The position numbers and the translations under genes are program-made. A stretch of DNA of 5,712 nucleotides from an uncultured Lachnospiraceae bacterium. Its GTDB lineage: Bacteria; Bacillota_A; Clostridia; Lachnospirales; Lachnospiraceae. Location of the stretch: positions 1 through 5,712 of the forward strand of contig CAMWWF010000210.1 in NCBI GenBank assembly GCA_947177885.1, written 5' to 3'. Of this stretch, positions 1 to 5,435 are shown piece by piece (position 1 is the stretch's first letter; each line of letters starts with the position of its first letter). The notes below the pieces were generated by a model, which worked only from the letters and a program-made list of their open reading frames with translations, ran no database searches and was not told the origin of the DNA.

Positions 1-204
1 GATATACAGTTTGTCCAGTCTGGCGTAGACATTCCAGTCCATACGGCGCAGATCATCCCCCGGCATATACTCCCGAAAGTCTGAGAATTCCGCGGAAATT
101 CCCTTCTGCACCGACTTCCGGTTTCCGGACATATTCAGGCTGCTTTTGTGGGACATCCGAAGCTGCAGCCGGGACAAAGTATCATAAAATTTCGAATCAA
201 ACAT
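1..204 (-). CDS. DUF58 domain protein, N-terminal 68 residues (runs off the window)
   Basis: The frame starts with ATG at 204-202 and stays open to base 1, giving 68 residues; the rest lies outside the window. An AAAGGA ribosome binding site (210-215) stands 5 nt before the ATG and supports this start. Residues 40-68 carry the DUF58 signature F-x-x-(Y/F)-R-x-Y-x-P-G-D-D-x-R-x-x-D-W-N-x-Y-A-R, here F40, F43, R44, Y46, P48-G49-D50-D51, R53, D56-W57-N58 and Y60-A61-R62. DUF58 proteins are usually about 300-450 residues, often with a VWA-like fold later in the chain, and are typically encoded just after a MoxR ATPase, as here (111 bp downstream of the MoxR stop). They are thought to act with MoxR at the membrane or cell envelope; the exact substrate is unknown. 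There is no N-terminal membrane segment in the visible part. The family call is firm; the cellular role is inferred from context. Confidence 0.9.
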   Translation of the reverse strand, partial: MFDSKFYDTLSRLQLRMSHKSSLNMSGNRKSVQKGISAEFSDFREYMPGDDLRRMDWNVYARLDKLYI

Positions 205-315
205 ACAAATCCTTTCCCTTTGGCATGACTCCTGCCGCCGCGGCTCACTGTCTTGCTCTGACGCAGGCATCAGGCACGGATCCCTTCCGGATCAACGCAC
301 TGATATACCGGCAGT

Positions 316-1266
316 TTATGAATAGCATGGCTTGGCGGAAATGATCTGTCGGATCACATCATCTTCCGTGATTCCTTCCGAAATGGCGTCAAAACTCAAC
401 AGCACACGGTGGCGCAGCACCGGATAGGCCACACTCTGCACATCCTCAAAAGAGACGTTCAGCCGCCCCTCCATGAAAGCCCTGGCCCTGGACGCCCGGA
501 TCATCGCCTGGGCCGCACGGGGACTTGCCCCCTCTCTGATATAGGGATTCTCCTCATGAGTAGCCATGACAAGCTCCAGGATATAATTCATGACCGCGTC
601 CGCAAGGGGAATCTGAGAGATCAGCTTCCGCGCCTTCAAAAGCTCCTCCCCGTTCAAAAGTCCCCGGATCTCCGTGGGCTCCTGCCCCTCGGTGAGCGCC
701 ACAATGCCCCGCAGTTCCTCCTTACTGGGAAATTTTACCAGTATCTTGAACATGAAACGATCCAGCTGTGCCTCCGGCAGCGGATAGGTTCCCTCCTGTT
801 CTATAGGATTCTGGGTGGCAAGCACCAGAAAGGGTTCCTCCAGAATATGGCTCTCATTCCCCACCGTCACCGTGTGCTCCTGCATGGCTTCCAGCAGGGC
901 GGACTGGGTCTTGGGTGTGGCACGGTTGATCTCATCCGCAAGCACCAGATTGGCGAAGATGGGACCCTTTTCAAACCGGAAGCTGCTCTTCCCCTCGTCC
1001 TTCACCATAATATTGGTTCCCGTCACATCGCTGGGCATCAGATCCGGTGTAAACTGTATCCGCTTAAAGGAAAGCAGGAATACCTGACCGATGGTGCGCA
1101 CCAGCATGGTCTTACCCAGCCCCGGCATACCTTCCAGAAGAACATTCCCTCCGGAGAGCAGCGCCAGCATGACCTGACGTATGATTTCCCTCTGGCCGAT
1201 GATCCCCTTGCCGATCTCCTGCTCACATTCCATGATTTTCTGCTGATAATATTCTATTTCTGACAT
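316..1266 (-). CDS. MoxR-family AAA+ ATPase
   Basis: A complete 316-residue protein, the usual length for MoxR ATPases. The motifs appear in order: Walker A GMPGLGKT (residues 46-53), Walker B LVLADE (107-112) followed by the MoxR-typical INRATPKTQSALLEAMQE, sensor 1 LATQNP (149-154), the EQEGTYPLPEAQLDRF block (157-171) with the arginine finger region LDR, and sensor 2 GASPRA (246-251). All catalytic residues are present, so it should bind and hydrolyse ATP. MoxR proteins are chaperone-like hexameric ATPases that help assemble or activate partner complexes, usually with a DUF58 or VWA protein. The DUF58 gene follows on the same strand, matching that pairing. The ATG at 1266 is preceded by a perfect AGGAGG (1272-1277) at 5 nt spacing. 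The DUF1703-type gene ends 91 bp upstream, so this gene may be read from the common operon transcript or from its own promoter; no clear promoter is visible. The substrate is unknown. Confidence 0.95.
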   Translation of the reverse strand: MSEIEYYQQKIMECEQEIGKGIIGQREIIRQVMLALLSGGNVLLEGMPGLGKTMLVRTIGQVFLLSFKRIQFTPDLMPSDVTGTNIMVKDEGKSSFRFEKGPIFANLVLADEINRATPKTQSALLEAMQEHTVTVGNESHILEEPFLVLATQNPIEQEGTYPLPEAQLDRFMFKILVKFPSKEELRGIVALTEGQEPTEIRGLLNGEELLKARKLISQIPLADAVMNYILELVMATHEENPYIREGASPRAAQAMIRASRARAFMEGRLNVSFEDVQSVAYPVLRHRVLLSFDAISEGITEDDVIRQIISAKPCYS

Positions 1267-1357
1267 GGTGTCCTCCTACTTTTATTTCATTGCCGCTCCA
1301 GAGCATTTTGAAAAATGTTTTCCCCGGGGTGTGCGGCACAATTTGTGACAGATGAAA
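1267..1357. other. 91-bp spacer between the DUF1703-type gene and MoxR
   Basis: The spacer holds the MoxR ribosome binding site (1272-1277), an ATTGCCGCT motif (1289-1297) repeated upstream of the DUF1703-type gene, an AT-rich dyad CATTTT-GA-AAAATG (1304-1317) and a CCCCGGGG palindrome (1322-1329). The dyad has too small a loop and no following T-run on the minus strand to be a convincing terminator. I see no clear -35/-10 pair. A 6-bp inverted pair, TGCCGC (1291-1296) and GCGGCA (1333-1338), encloses the AT-rich dyad, but it is short enough to be chance. Confidence 0.4.
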
Positions 1358-3097
1358 TCATCCTGCTCCGATCAGTACCTTTTTTCCGCAAAAAGCAAAA
1401 CCATATTTGCGAATCCTCTCCCTGGGAATCCCCTTTGCCACCAGTATTGCCTCATAGTTCTGTCGGTCAATCTGTTCCAGGGCATTCTTCACTGTATCGG
1501 ATAATTCCGCCTCGTCCTCCGTATCCTGCACCTTGAATTCCATAATGATCGCATCCCGGCTGCTATGATCCTCAATGATATCTGCCGCCGCTTTATCCGC
1601 TGCCTCACTCCCCCGCTTAGGCTCCAACATCACATCATACCTGCCAAACCCGCTCTCCCGGTTGGAAGTAAGGACATATCTGTCAGCCAGTTCCACCATC
1701 ATCCCCAATACAAAACCATGGTAGAAACGCTCCGGCTCTGTGTCAGACGGATTGTTACCGGTGTCAAAATAACTGAACGTCTGCAGAGCGACCTTGTTCA
1801 TGTATACATTCATTGCCTTAACATCACCCATGAGCAAAGCCTGCAGAAATGCATTCTGAACCGGACGACACCTGCCGCCAAACCATCCCCTGACCATCTG
1901 GCGGAACATGATCCGCACCTCCGCATTGGTCAGCTCCAGATCATACACCGTCTCTCCGCTTTCCGCATCAAATTCCGTGTGTACCGCTTTCAGATATCCG
2001 CTGGCAAGAAACAGACTCCACACGGTATCATCGCCCTGATCCAACTGACTGAATACGATCTGTTCATCCAGAACAGTCTGCAAACGCCCTCCCCGCAGCA
2101 ATTCTTCCACAGTCATCTTGATCTCCGGGCTTCCCTCCCGGATCAGCTTCCCAGCCAGAGCGTTAGCGCTGGTATTGACCCAGTAGGGAGCCGCTTTTCT
2201 CTTATCCAGATAGTTGATAATGGACCATGGATTATAAATATCTGAATGGCATCCAAACACGAAACCGTCATACCACTGCTTCACTTCCTCACGCCTGTCA
2301 GACAGTCCGAACTCATCCAATGCCGCGAATACTTCCTCTTCGGTAAATCCAAAACAGTCCTCATATTTTCCCGCAGTGGCAGTCACAACCTCCAGATGAT
2401 TCAGATCCGAAAACATGGACTCCCTGCTGATTCTGGTAATTCCCGTCATGACGGCACGTTCCAGATACGGATTCGTCTTGAAAGTGGCATTGAAAATACT
2501 TCTGGTAAAATCCACAAGTTCCTCCCAATACCCGTTCACATAAGCTTCCTGCATGGGGGTATCATATTCATCCAACAGAATGATCACCTTTTTCCCATAA
2601 TAGCGGGACAGATAAATGGACAGCATTTTCAGGGAAAATGCCGCCGTATTATCCTCCATATCCACTGATATCTGACGAAAATCATCTTTCTCGCTCTCGC
2701 TCAGAAGATCTCCCTCCAGCAGGAAGTCAAATCTGTCGTACAATAGCTTGAGGATACGGCAGATTGTTTTCCTTGTCTGGATAAAGGATGTCTCTTTCAC
2801 ATCCGCAAAACTGAGCAGGATCACCGGATATGTCCCCTGCAGGCAGCGATACTTTTCCGCTTTCCAGATGTTCAGGCCCTCAAACAGTTCTCCTCTGCCT
2901 GCATACTCAGCGGAAAAGAATTTTTCCAACATACTCATGGTCAGCGTCTTCCCGAAACGTCTGGGACGAGAGATCAATGTCACCACATCAGCCCGCTCCC
3001 ACCATTCCCTGATGAACAGGGTCTTGTCCACATAAAAATATCCTTCTCTTCTGATGGTCTCAAAATCCTGACATCCAATACTCACTGTCCTCGGCAT
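1358..3097 (-). CDS. DUF1703-type protein: AAA-ATPase-like domain plus PD-(D/E)XK nuclease-like domain
   Basis: A 579-residue protein (numbered from ATG 3097) of the family with an AAA-ATPase-like N-terminal region and a PDDEXK_9-type C-terminal region, abundant and often multicopy in gut Clostridia, Bacteroidetes and Fusobacteria. Seen: the family start GCQDFETIRREGYFYVDKT, a Walker-A-like RPRRFGKT (about 44-51), a Walker-B-like VIILLDEYD (about 171-179), a central YDGF-FG and IYNPWSIINYL block (about 276-297), and YWVNTS (about 305-310). At the C-terminus are GFGRYD (about 483-488), IMEFK (about 518-522) and a following Q near 542, consistent with the D...ExK...Q nuclease core. All key residues are intact and there is no frameshift. 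The ATG at 3097 is preferred because AAGGAG (3103-3108) stands 5 nt upstream; an in-frame GTG at 3103 would overlap that site. The cellular role of the family is not established; nuclease or mobile-element related functions have been proposed. It interrupts an otherwise coherent MoxR gene cluster. Confidence 0.9.
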   Translation of the reverse strand: MPRTVSIGCQDFETIRREGYFYVDKTLFIREWWERADVVTLISRPRRFGKTLTMSMLEKFFSAEYAGRGELFEGLNIWKAEKYRCLQGTYPVILLSFADVKETSFIQTRKTICRILKLLYDRFDFLLEGDLLSESEKDDFRQISVDMEDNTAAFSLKMLSIYLSRYYGKKVIILLDEYDTPMQEAYVNGYWEELVDFTRSIFNATFKTNPYLERAVMTGITRISRESMFSDLNHLEVVTATAGKYEDCFGFTEEEVFAALDEFGLSDRREEVKQWYDGFVFGCHSDIYNPWSIINYLDKRKAAPYWVNTSANALAGKLIREGSPEIKMTVEELLRGGRLQTVLDEQIVFSQLDQGDDTVWSLFLASGYLKAVHTEFDAESGETVYDLELTNAEVRIMFRQMVRGWFGGRCRPVQNAFLQALLMGDVKAMNVYMNKVALQTFSYFDTGNNPSDTEPERFYHGFVLGMMVELADRYVLTSNRESGFGRYDVMLEPKRGSEAADKAAADIIEDHSSRDAIIMEFKVQDTEDEAELSDTVKNALEQIDRQNYEAILVAKGIPRERIRKYGFAFCGKKVLIGAG

Positions 3098-3102
3098 ACA
3101 CA

Positions 3103-3108
3103 CTCCTT
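3103..3108 (-). promoter_or_regulatory. Ribosome binding site deciding the DUF1703-type start
   Basis: AAGGAG on the minus strand lies 5 nt before ATG 3097-3095. It overlaps the alternative in-frame GTG at 3103-3101, which therefore has no usable spacing. This favours the shorter protein, with two residues fewer. Confidence 0.7.
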
Positions 3109-3111
3109 CCC

Positions 3112-3127
3112 GTCAGACCAGTCTGAC
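3112..3127. promoter_or_regulatory. 16-bp palindrome ahead of the DUF1703-type gene (candidate operator or leader hairpin)
   Basis: GTCAGAC-CA-GTCTGAC has perfect 7-bp arms around a 2-bp centre. It sits immediately upstream of the ribosome binding site at 3103-3108. Further upstream on the minus strand there is a TATAAC (3152-3147) that could be a -10 box, though no convincing -35 element accompanies it. GACCTGTT also occurs twice (3125-3132 and 3142-3149), 17 bp apart, the first copy overlapping the palindrome. A repressor site or a short leader hairpin are both possible; which one is not decided by sequence. Confidence 0.35.
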
Positions 3128-3257
3128 CTGTTTCTTATGCAGACCTGTTATACTCGCCTGTCTTTTCCTGTAGCTGAAACACATATTCTTTCCATTCAAT
3201 CCTTGAGGAACCGTTCCGAAATTACTTGTGACAAGGACGCCGTATAAATGTTCAGCT

Positions 3258-3286
3258 GCAAAGAAAAGAATCGCAGGCATTCCTGC
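3258..3286 (-). terminator. Weak candidate intrinsic terminator
   Basis: On the minus strand a 5-bp GC-rich stem with a 4-nt loop, GCAGG-AATG-CCTGC (3286-3273), is followed by GATTCTTTTCTTT, a T-rich but interrupted tract. It would end transcription arriving from the upstream membrane-protein genes before the DUF1703-type gene. The stem is short and the T-run is broken by C, so confidence is low. Confidence 0.25.
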
Positions 3287-3358
3287 CGTTTTCGTTCTGT
3301 ATTGCAGAAACGCTCAGTCATGATACACTTCATTTGGCAAATGTTTCAGGCCGTGAGT

Positions 3359-3425
3359 TTATACTCGTGAACGCATTTAATTGCCGCTTTCAACTCTGGA
3401 TTGCCGATGCGTTCACTCGTTATAC
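3359..3425. repeat. Compact inverted-repeat unit flanked by TTATAC direct repeats
   Basis: Perfect 10-bp arms GTGAACGCAT (3367-3376) and ATGCGTTCAC (3407-3416) enclose a 30-bp centre. Just outside each arm lies the same hexamer TTATAC in direct orientation (3359-3364 and 3420-3425). ACTCGT is also repeated directly (3363-3368 and 3415-3420). Terminal inverted repeats inside short direct repeats are what a very small non-autonomous element or REP-like unit would look like. With no second copy in the window, this stays a candidate; a structured RNA element is the main alternative. Confidence 0.4.
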
Positions 3426-3442
3426 TGTGCAGACGGCAATTA
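3378..3442. repeat. Second, interleaved inverted repeat
   Basis: TAATTGCCG (3378-3386) is the perfect reverse complement of CGGCAATTA (3434-3442). The left arm lies in the loop of the 10-bp pair at 3367-3416 and the right arm lies outside it, so the two pairs interleave as in an H-type pseudoknot or as mutually exclusive folds. ATTGCCG occurs a third time at 3400-3406 and could replace the first as partner. The right arm includes the TAA stop (3442-3440) of the small upstream frame. Confidence 0.4.
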
Positions 3443-3628
3443 TTTTCGTTTGCGGGTATAGATACTTTCTGACAGCAATTTCATCTGTTCATATGCCATG
3501 GTATCCTCCGCCCTGGCAGCATCGATCAGTTTCACGATCTTTTCCCTCACAGAGCAGTCTCCAAAATTTCCCAACGCCCTCTCCATATCACTCCAGTCGC
3601 CGATCAGGGACATCATGTCGCCTGCCAT
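3440..3628 (-). CDS. Small uncharacterised protein (62 residues), possibly the 3' end of a decayed gene
   Basis: ATG 3628-3626 is preceded by a very good ribosome binding site, AAGGTGA (3634-3640), at 5 nt spacing; the frame ends with TAA at 3440. The product is acidic to mixed, probably all-helical, with amphipathic stretches such as VREKIVKLIDAARAED and a basic end (TRKRK). There is no membrane segment and I recognise no family. The same frame stays open upstream without a good start codon back to a TAA at 3736-3734. Its translation there (YSQEAEYFEALSEKYGE and onward) looks just as protein-like, so the true gene may once have been longer and have lost its 5' part. Codon use resembles its neighbours. 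It could be a genuine short gene with an internal start or a remnant; I lean slightly towards a remnant. Confidence 0.4.
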   Translation of the reverse strand: MAGDMMSLIGDWSDMERALGNFGDCSVREKIVKLIDAARAEDTMAYEQMKLLSESIYTRKRK

Positions 3629-3733
3629 GCCGCTCACCTTCCGGAAATGTCCTGCTGCTTTCTGACATATGCCTTTCTCCGTTTCCCCATATTTTTCTGA
3701 TAAAGCTTCGAAATATTCTGCTTCTTGACTATA
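3629..3733 (-). pseudogene. In-frame upstream extension of the 62-residue frame, without a start codon
   Basis: Thirty-five open codons precede the ATG at 3628, in frame and protein-like (Glu/Tyr/Lys-rich helix). The only start-like codon among them is a GTG at 3637 with poor spacing. Immediately upstream are two in-frame stops (3736-3734 and 3742-3740). A different frame just before it reads QDGKTQSEITII and then meets a stop at 3731-3729, right where this frame opens, which is what a one-base indel would leave. This is suggestive of a frameshifted gene, not proof. Confidence 0.3.
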
Positions 3734-3895
3734 TTATGGTTATTTCCGACTGAGTTTTGCCATCTTGGAAACTTTCTATATGACGATGTGATCATTGAGC
3801 GGCAAAGCCACTCTGAATTTAATCCTTTCTGAACTCCACAACAGCTATGACCAATCCCACTACAGCCATCACTTCCTCTCCCCTCTGGGTATCTG
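3734..3895 (-). pseudogene. Probable gene debris with short protein-like segments in shifted frames
   Basis: No intact gene is visible. On the minus strand a segment reading LTDTQRGEEV, then MAVVGLVIAVVEFRKD (ATG 3869, stop 3821-3819), is open from the 3980s and has a short hydrophobic stretch followed by charged residues. After its stop the same frame continues with further stops before the QDGKTQSEITII segment. The alternation of protein-like pieces and stops suggests a decayed or truncated gene downstream of the linker protein. I cannot name the ancestor, and random sequence can produce short pieces like this. Confidence 0.25.
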
Positions 3896-3976
3896 TCAGC
3901 CCACATCCACGACCACCCGGTCTTTCAAAATAGTAAACAGCGGTGCATGATCTGGCGGCATGCTTATCTCCATCAT
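3896..3976 (-). CDS. Possible 26-codon leader-like or truncated ORF
   Basis: ATG 3976-3974 follows the TAG stop of the upstream membrane-protein gene after only 3 nt (TAG-CGG-ATG), a spacing typical of translational coupling. The 26-residue product contains APLFTILKDRVVVDVG and ends at TGA 3898-3896. A further in-frame ATG at 3961-3959 has a GGAG upstream of it. The next frame continues at once with a protein-like segment (LTDTQRGEEV), so the stop may be the result of a one-base indel in a formerly longer gene. It has no recognised family. Confidence 0.25.
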   Translation of the reverse strand: MMEISMPPDHAPLFTILKDRVVVDVG

Positions 3977-3979
3977 CCG

Positions 3980-5383
3980 CTATTTATTCAGATTCTCAAA
4001 ATAGTCCCGTATGACCGACTCCATACCGCTGGGGTATTTTCCGTTTGCGATACCCTCATAGGCGCTGTCCGTATATTCTCCGATCACGGAATTGTAGTCC
4101 ACATGCTCGCCCTCCCATGCAAGACCGTTCTGCTGACGGAAATAATCCGAATCCTGATCTCCGTTTTTATTGCCTGTCAGAGACGGATCATCCGCAATCG
4201 CATTTGGAATGCTGACATAATCGTGGGCGGCATCGCTGCTCCCGGTCCCCCGGCCGTTTCCTCCATTGCCGTTTCCACTGCCGCCATTTCCCTGCCCCTG
4301 GCCATTTCCGTTTCCATTGCCCTGACCATTGCCGCTGCCTTGCCCCTGGCCATTTCCGTTGCCCTGACCATTTCCATTTCCGCTTTCCTGACCATTGCCG
4401 TTATTCTGCCCATTACTGTTGGAGCCGTTCTGACCGTTCTGGCCGTTTTCATTTCCCTGGCCTTCCTGATCACCATTGCCATCACCGGAATCATTTCCGC
4501 CGTTCCCGTCATTACCGTTCTCCCCGCCTGAGCCTGCACCGGGAGTCCCCGATGCCAGTTGGGAATTACCCTGAGCCGCCAAGGCCTTCGCCAGAGCTTC
4601 CGCACCGGCGATCCCCGCCGCGTCCGGATTACTCAGCTGACCGGCCAGGCTCTTCAGACTTTGCGCCGCCTGCTCGTACTTATAATCCAGTCTCTCCATG
4701 GCAGCGAAAAGACTCTCCCAGGAATCCGCCCTTGCCAGTTCCTCCTGAGACAGCTTCATGGCATCCAGCATCTCCTGCAGCTGAGCCCTCTGCTCCTCCG
4801 TAAGGCTGTCCATATCCACGCCTTCCAGGGCATCCATAAGCTCTTCCAGTTCCTCCCGCTCCTCCTTCGCCTGCTCCTGCACCTGATGGTGAATCCGCGC
4901 CTGGTCCCGCACCGGAGAGGGAAGAAGTCCCAGACCGATCACCACCGTCAGAGACAAAAGCAGTGCCAGGACATGCCTGATATCCGGCCGGAGAGGTATC
5001 CTGATCTGCCCGCGTATCCTGTTATAATGTGCCAGAGCATCCTGTCTTTGCAACTGCGTAAATTCGCCGTCCCCGTCAAGCTGCTCATAGGCCGTGATCA
5101 TGCGCTCCTTCAGTCCGAAGGAATCCAGGCGGCAGGCGGCCTGCTTCATATCCGCCCGCACATACAACGCATATCCGACTCCCGCCAGAAGCCCGATGCC
5201 AAAGCACAGTCCCGCCGCCAGATGCACATAATAGAACTGCCGGACCAGGGATACCAGTTCACAGACCATTCCAATAATACCTCCTGCCGCCGCGAAGAGG
5301 ATTCCGCAGTCTATGAGTTTTGCCGCGTTCATTTTACGTCTGCAAGCTTTTATCTGCCGTATCAGGTATTCTTTGCCGTCCAT
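3980..5383 (-). CDS. Membrane protein with coiled coil, long Asn/Gly-rich linker and conserved-looking tail (MoxR-cluster protein)
   Basis: A 467-residue protein. Three hydrophobic helices are visible at about residues 23-45, 52-75 and 137-154. Between helices 2 and 3 lies a soluble loop with LDSFGLKERMITAYEQ (86-101), a block recalling the DUF4175-like proteins often found beside MoxR genes. Residues 162-215 are strongly Glu/Gln/Leu-rich and should form a coiled coil. About 281-382 are an extreme low-complexity linker of Asn, Gly, Gln and Ser. The last 80 residues return to ordinary sequence, ending in YEGIANGKYPSGMESVIRDYF, a Y/A/P/V-RDYF pattern expected of a folded or docking tail. The likely topology places the coiled coil, linker and tail on one side of the membrane. 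There is an AGGAA about 9 nt before ATG 5383, a moderate ribosome binding site. The upstream gene ends 52 bp before. It probably works with MoxR and DUF58 in an envelope complex, inferred from context only; the family assignment is tentative. Confidence 0.75.
   Translation of the reverse strand: MDGKEYLIRQIKACRRKMNAAKLIDCGILFAAAGGIIGMVCELVSLVRQFYYVHLAAGLCFGIGLLAGVGYALYVRADMKQAACRLDSFGLKERMITAYEQLDGDGEFTQLQRQDALAHYNRIRGQIRIPLRPDIRHVLALLLSLTVVIGLGLLPSPVRDQARIHHQVQEQAKEEREELEELMDALEGVDMDSLTEEQRAQLQEMLDAMKLSQEELARADSWESLFAAMERLDYKYEQAAQSLKSLAGQLSNPDAAGIAGAEALAKALAAQGNSQLASGTPGAGSGGENGNDGNGGNDSGDGNGDQEGQGNENGQNGQNGSNSNGQNNGNGQESGNGNGQGNGNGQGQGSGNGQGNGNGNGQGQGNGGSGNGNGGNGRGTGSSDAAHDYVSIPNAIADDPSLTGNKNGDQDSDYFRQQNGLAWEGEHVDYNSVIGEYTDSAYEGIANGKYPSGMESVIRDYFENLNK
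4238..4543 (-). repeat. Asn/Gly/Gln low-complexity coding repeat
   Basis: This encodes roughly residues 281-382 of the membrane protein, built from short variable NG, GQ and GN units. At the DNA level a 20-bp stretch recurs exactly at 4293-4312 and 4341-4360, 48 bp apart, which preserves the reading frame. Such tracts expand and contract by slippage or unequal recombination, so length variation between strains is expected. Confidence 0.85.
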
Positions 5384-5435
5384 CTTTTACCATTCCTGTT
5401 CCTGTTGCGATATATCGCCTTGTAAATTTAATTAA

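Larger units (their letters stand above)
3098..3439. other. 342-bp non-coding, palindrome-rich spacer
   Basis: No protein-like frame was found on either strand; the open frame crossing part of it on the plus strand has no family-like sequence. It carries a series of dyads: 3112-3127 (7-bp arms), 3207-3217 (GGAAC-C-GTTCC), 3225-3235 (CTTGT-G-ACAAG), 3273-3286 (GCAGG-CATT-CCTGC), 3331-3343 (CATTTG-G-CAAATG) and the larger pair 3367-3376/3407-3416 (10-bp arms). A further arm at 3378-3386 pairs with 3434-3442. The region could be a structured leader, a small RNA or the remains of a mobile element end. Single 5-bp dyads are expected by chance; the 7-, 9- and 10-bp ones much less so. Confidence 0.5.

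Noticed and set aside
205..315. Terminator or promoter between MoxR and DUF58
   Set aside because: Only a 5-bp GATCC/GGATC stem and short GC-rich dyads are present, with no T-run and no convincing -35/-10 pair. Read-through into DUF58 is more likely.
409..1263. Long plus-strand open frame opposite MoxR
   Set aside because: It lies entirely antisense to a gene with complete MoxR motifs, has no family-like sequence and is rich in His, Leu and Gln as expected from a shadow frame.
1565..2668. Two plus-strand open frames opposite the DUF1703-type gene
   Set aside because: They are antisense to an intact, motif-bearing gene, with low-information composition and no domain-like blocks.
3101..3103. 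GTG as start of the DUF1703-type gene
   Set aside because: It overlaps the AAGGAG ribosome binding site; ATG 3097 has the proper 5-nt spacing and fits the usual start of the family.
3359..3442. CRISPR-like repeat array
   Set aside because: The repeated ATTGCCG units are short, irregularly spaced and partly inverted, with no regular repeat-spacer pattern.
3634..3906. 90-codon minus-strand frame with ATG at 3906
   Set aside because: Its sequence is not protein-like, it has no good ribosome binding site, and protein-like segments lie in the other two frames of the same strand.
4177..4605. Minus-strand Met/Arg/Ala-rich frame within the linker protein
   Set aside because: It is an out-of-frame reading of the same low-complexity repeat, and the main frame has coherent domains on both sides.
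3947..5425. Plus-strand frames opposite the linker membrane protein, including an Ile/Ala/Val-rich one that looks like a membrane protein
   Set aside because: The hydrophobic look is the complement of the Asn/Gly/Gln repeat read in another frame, so it is a composition artefact.
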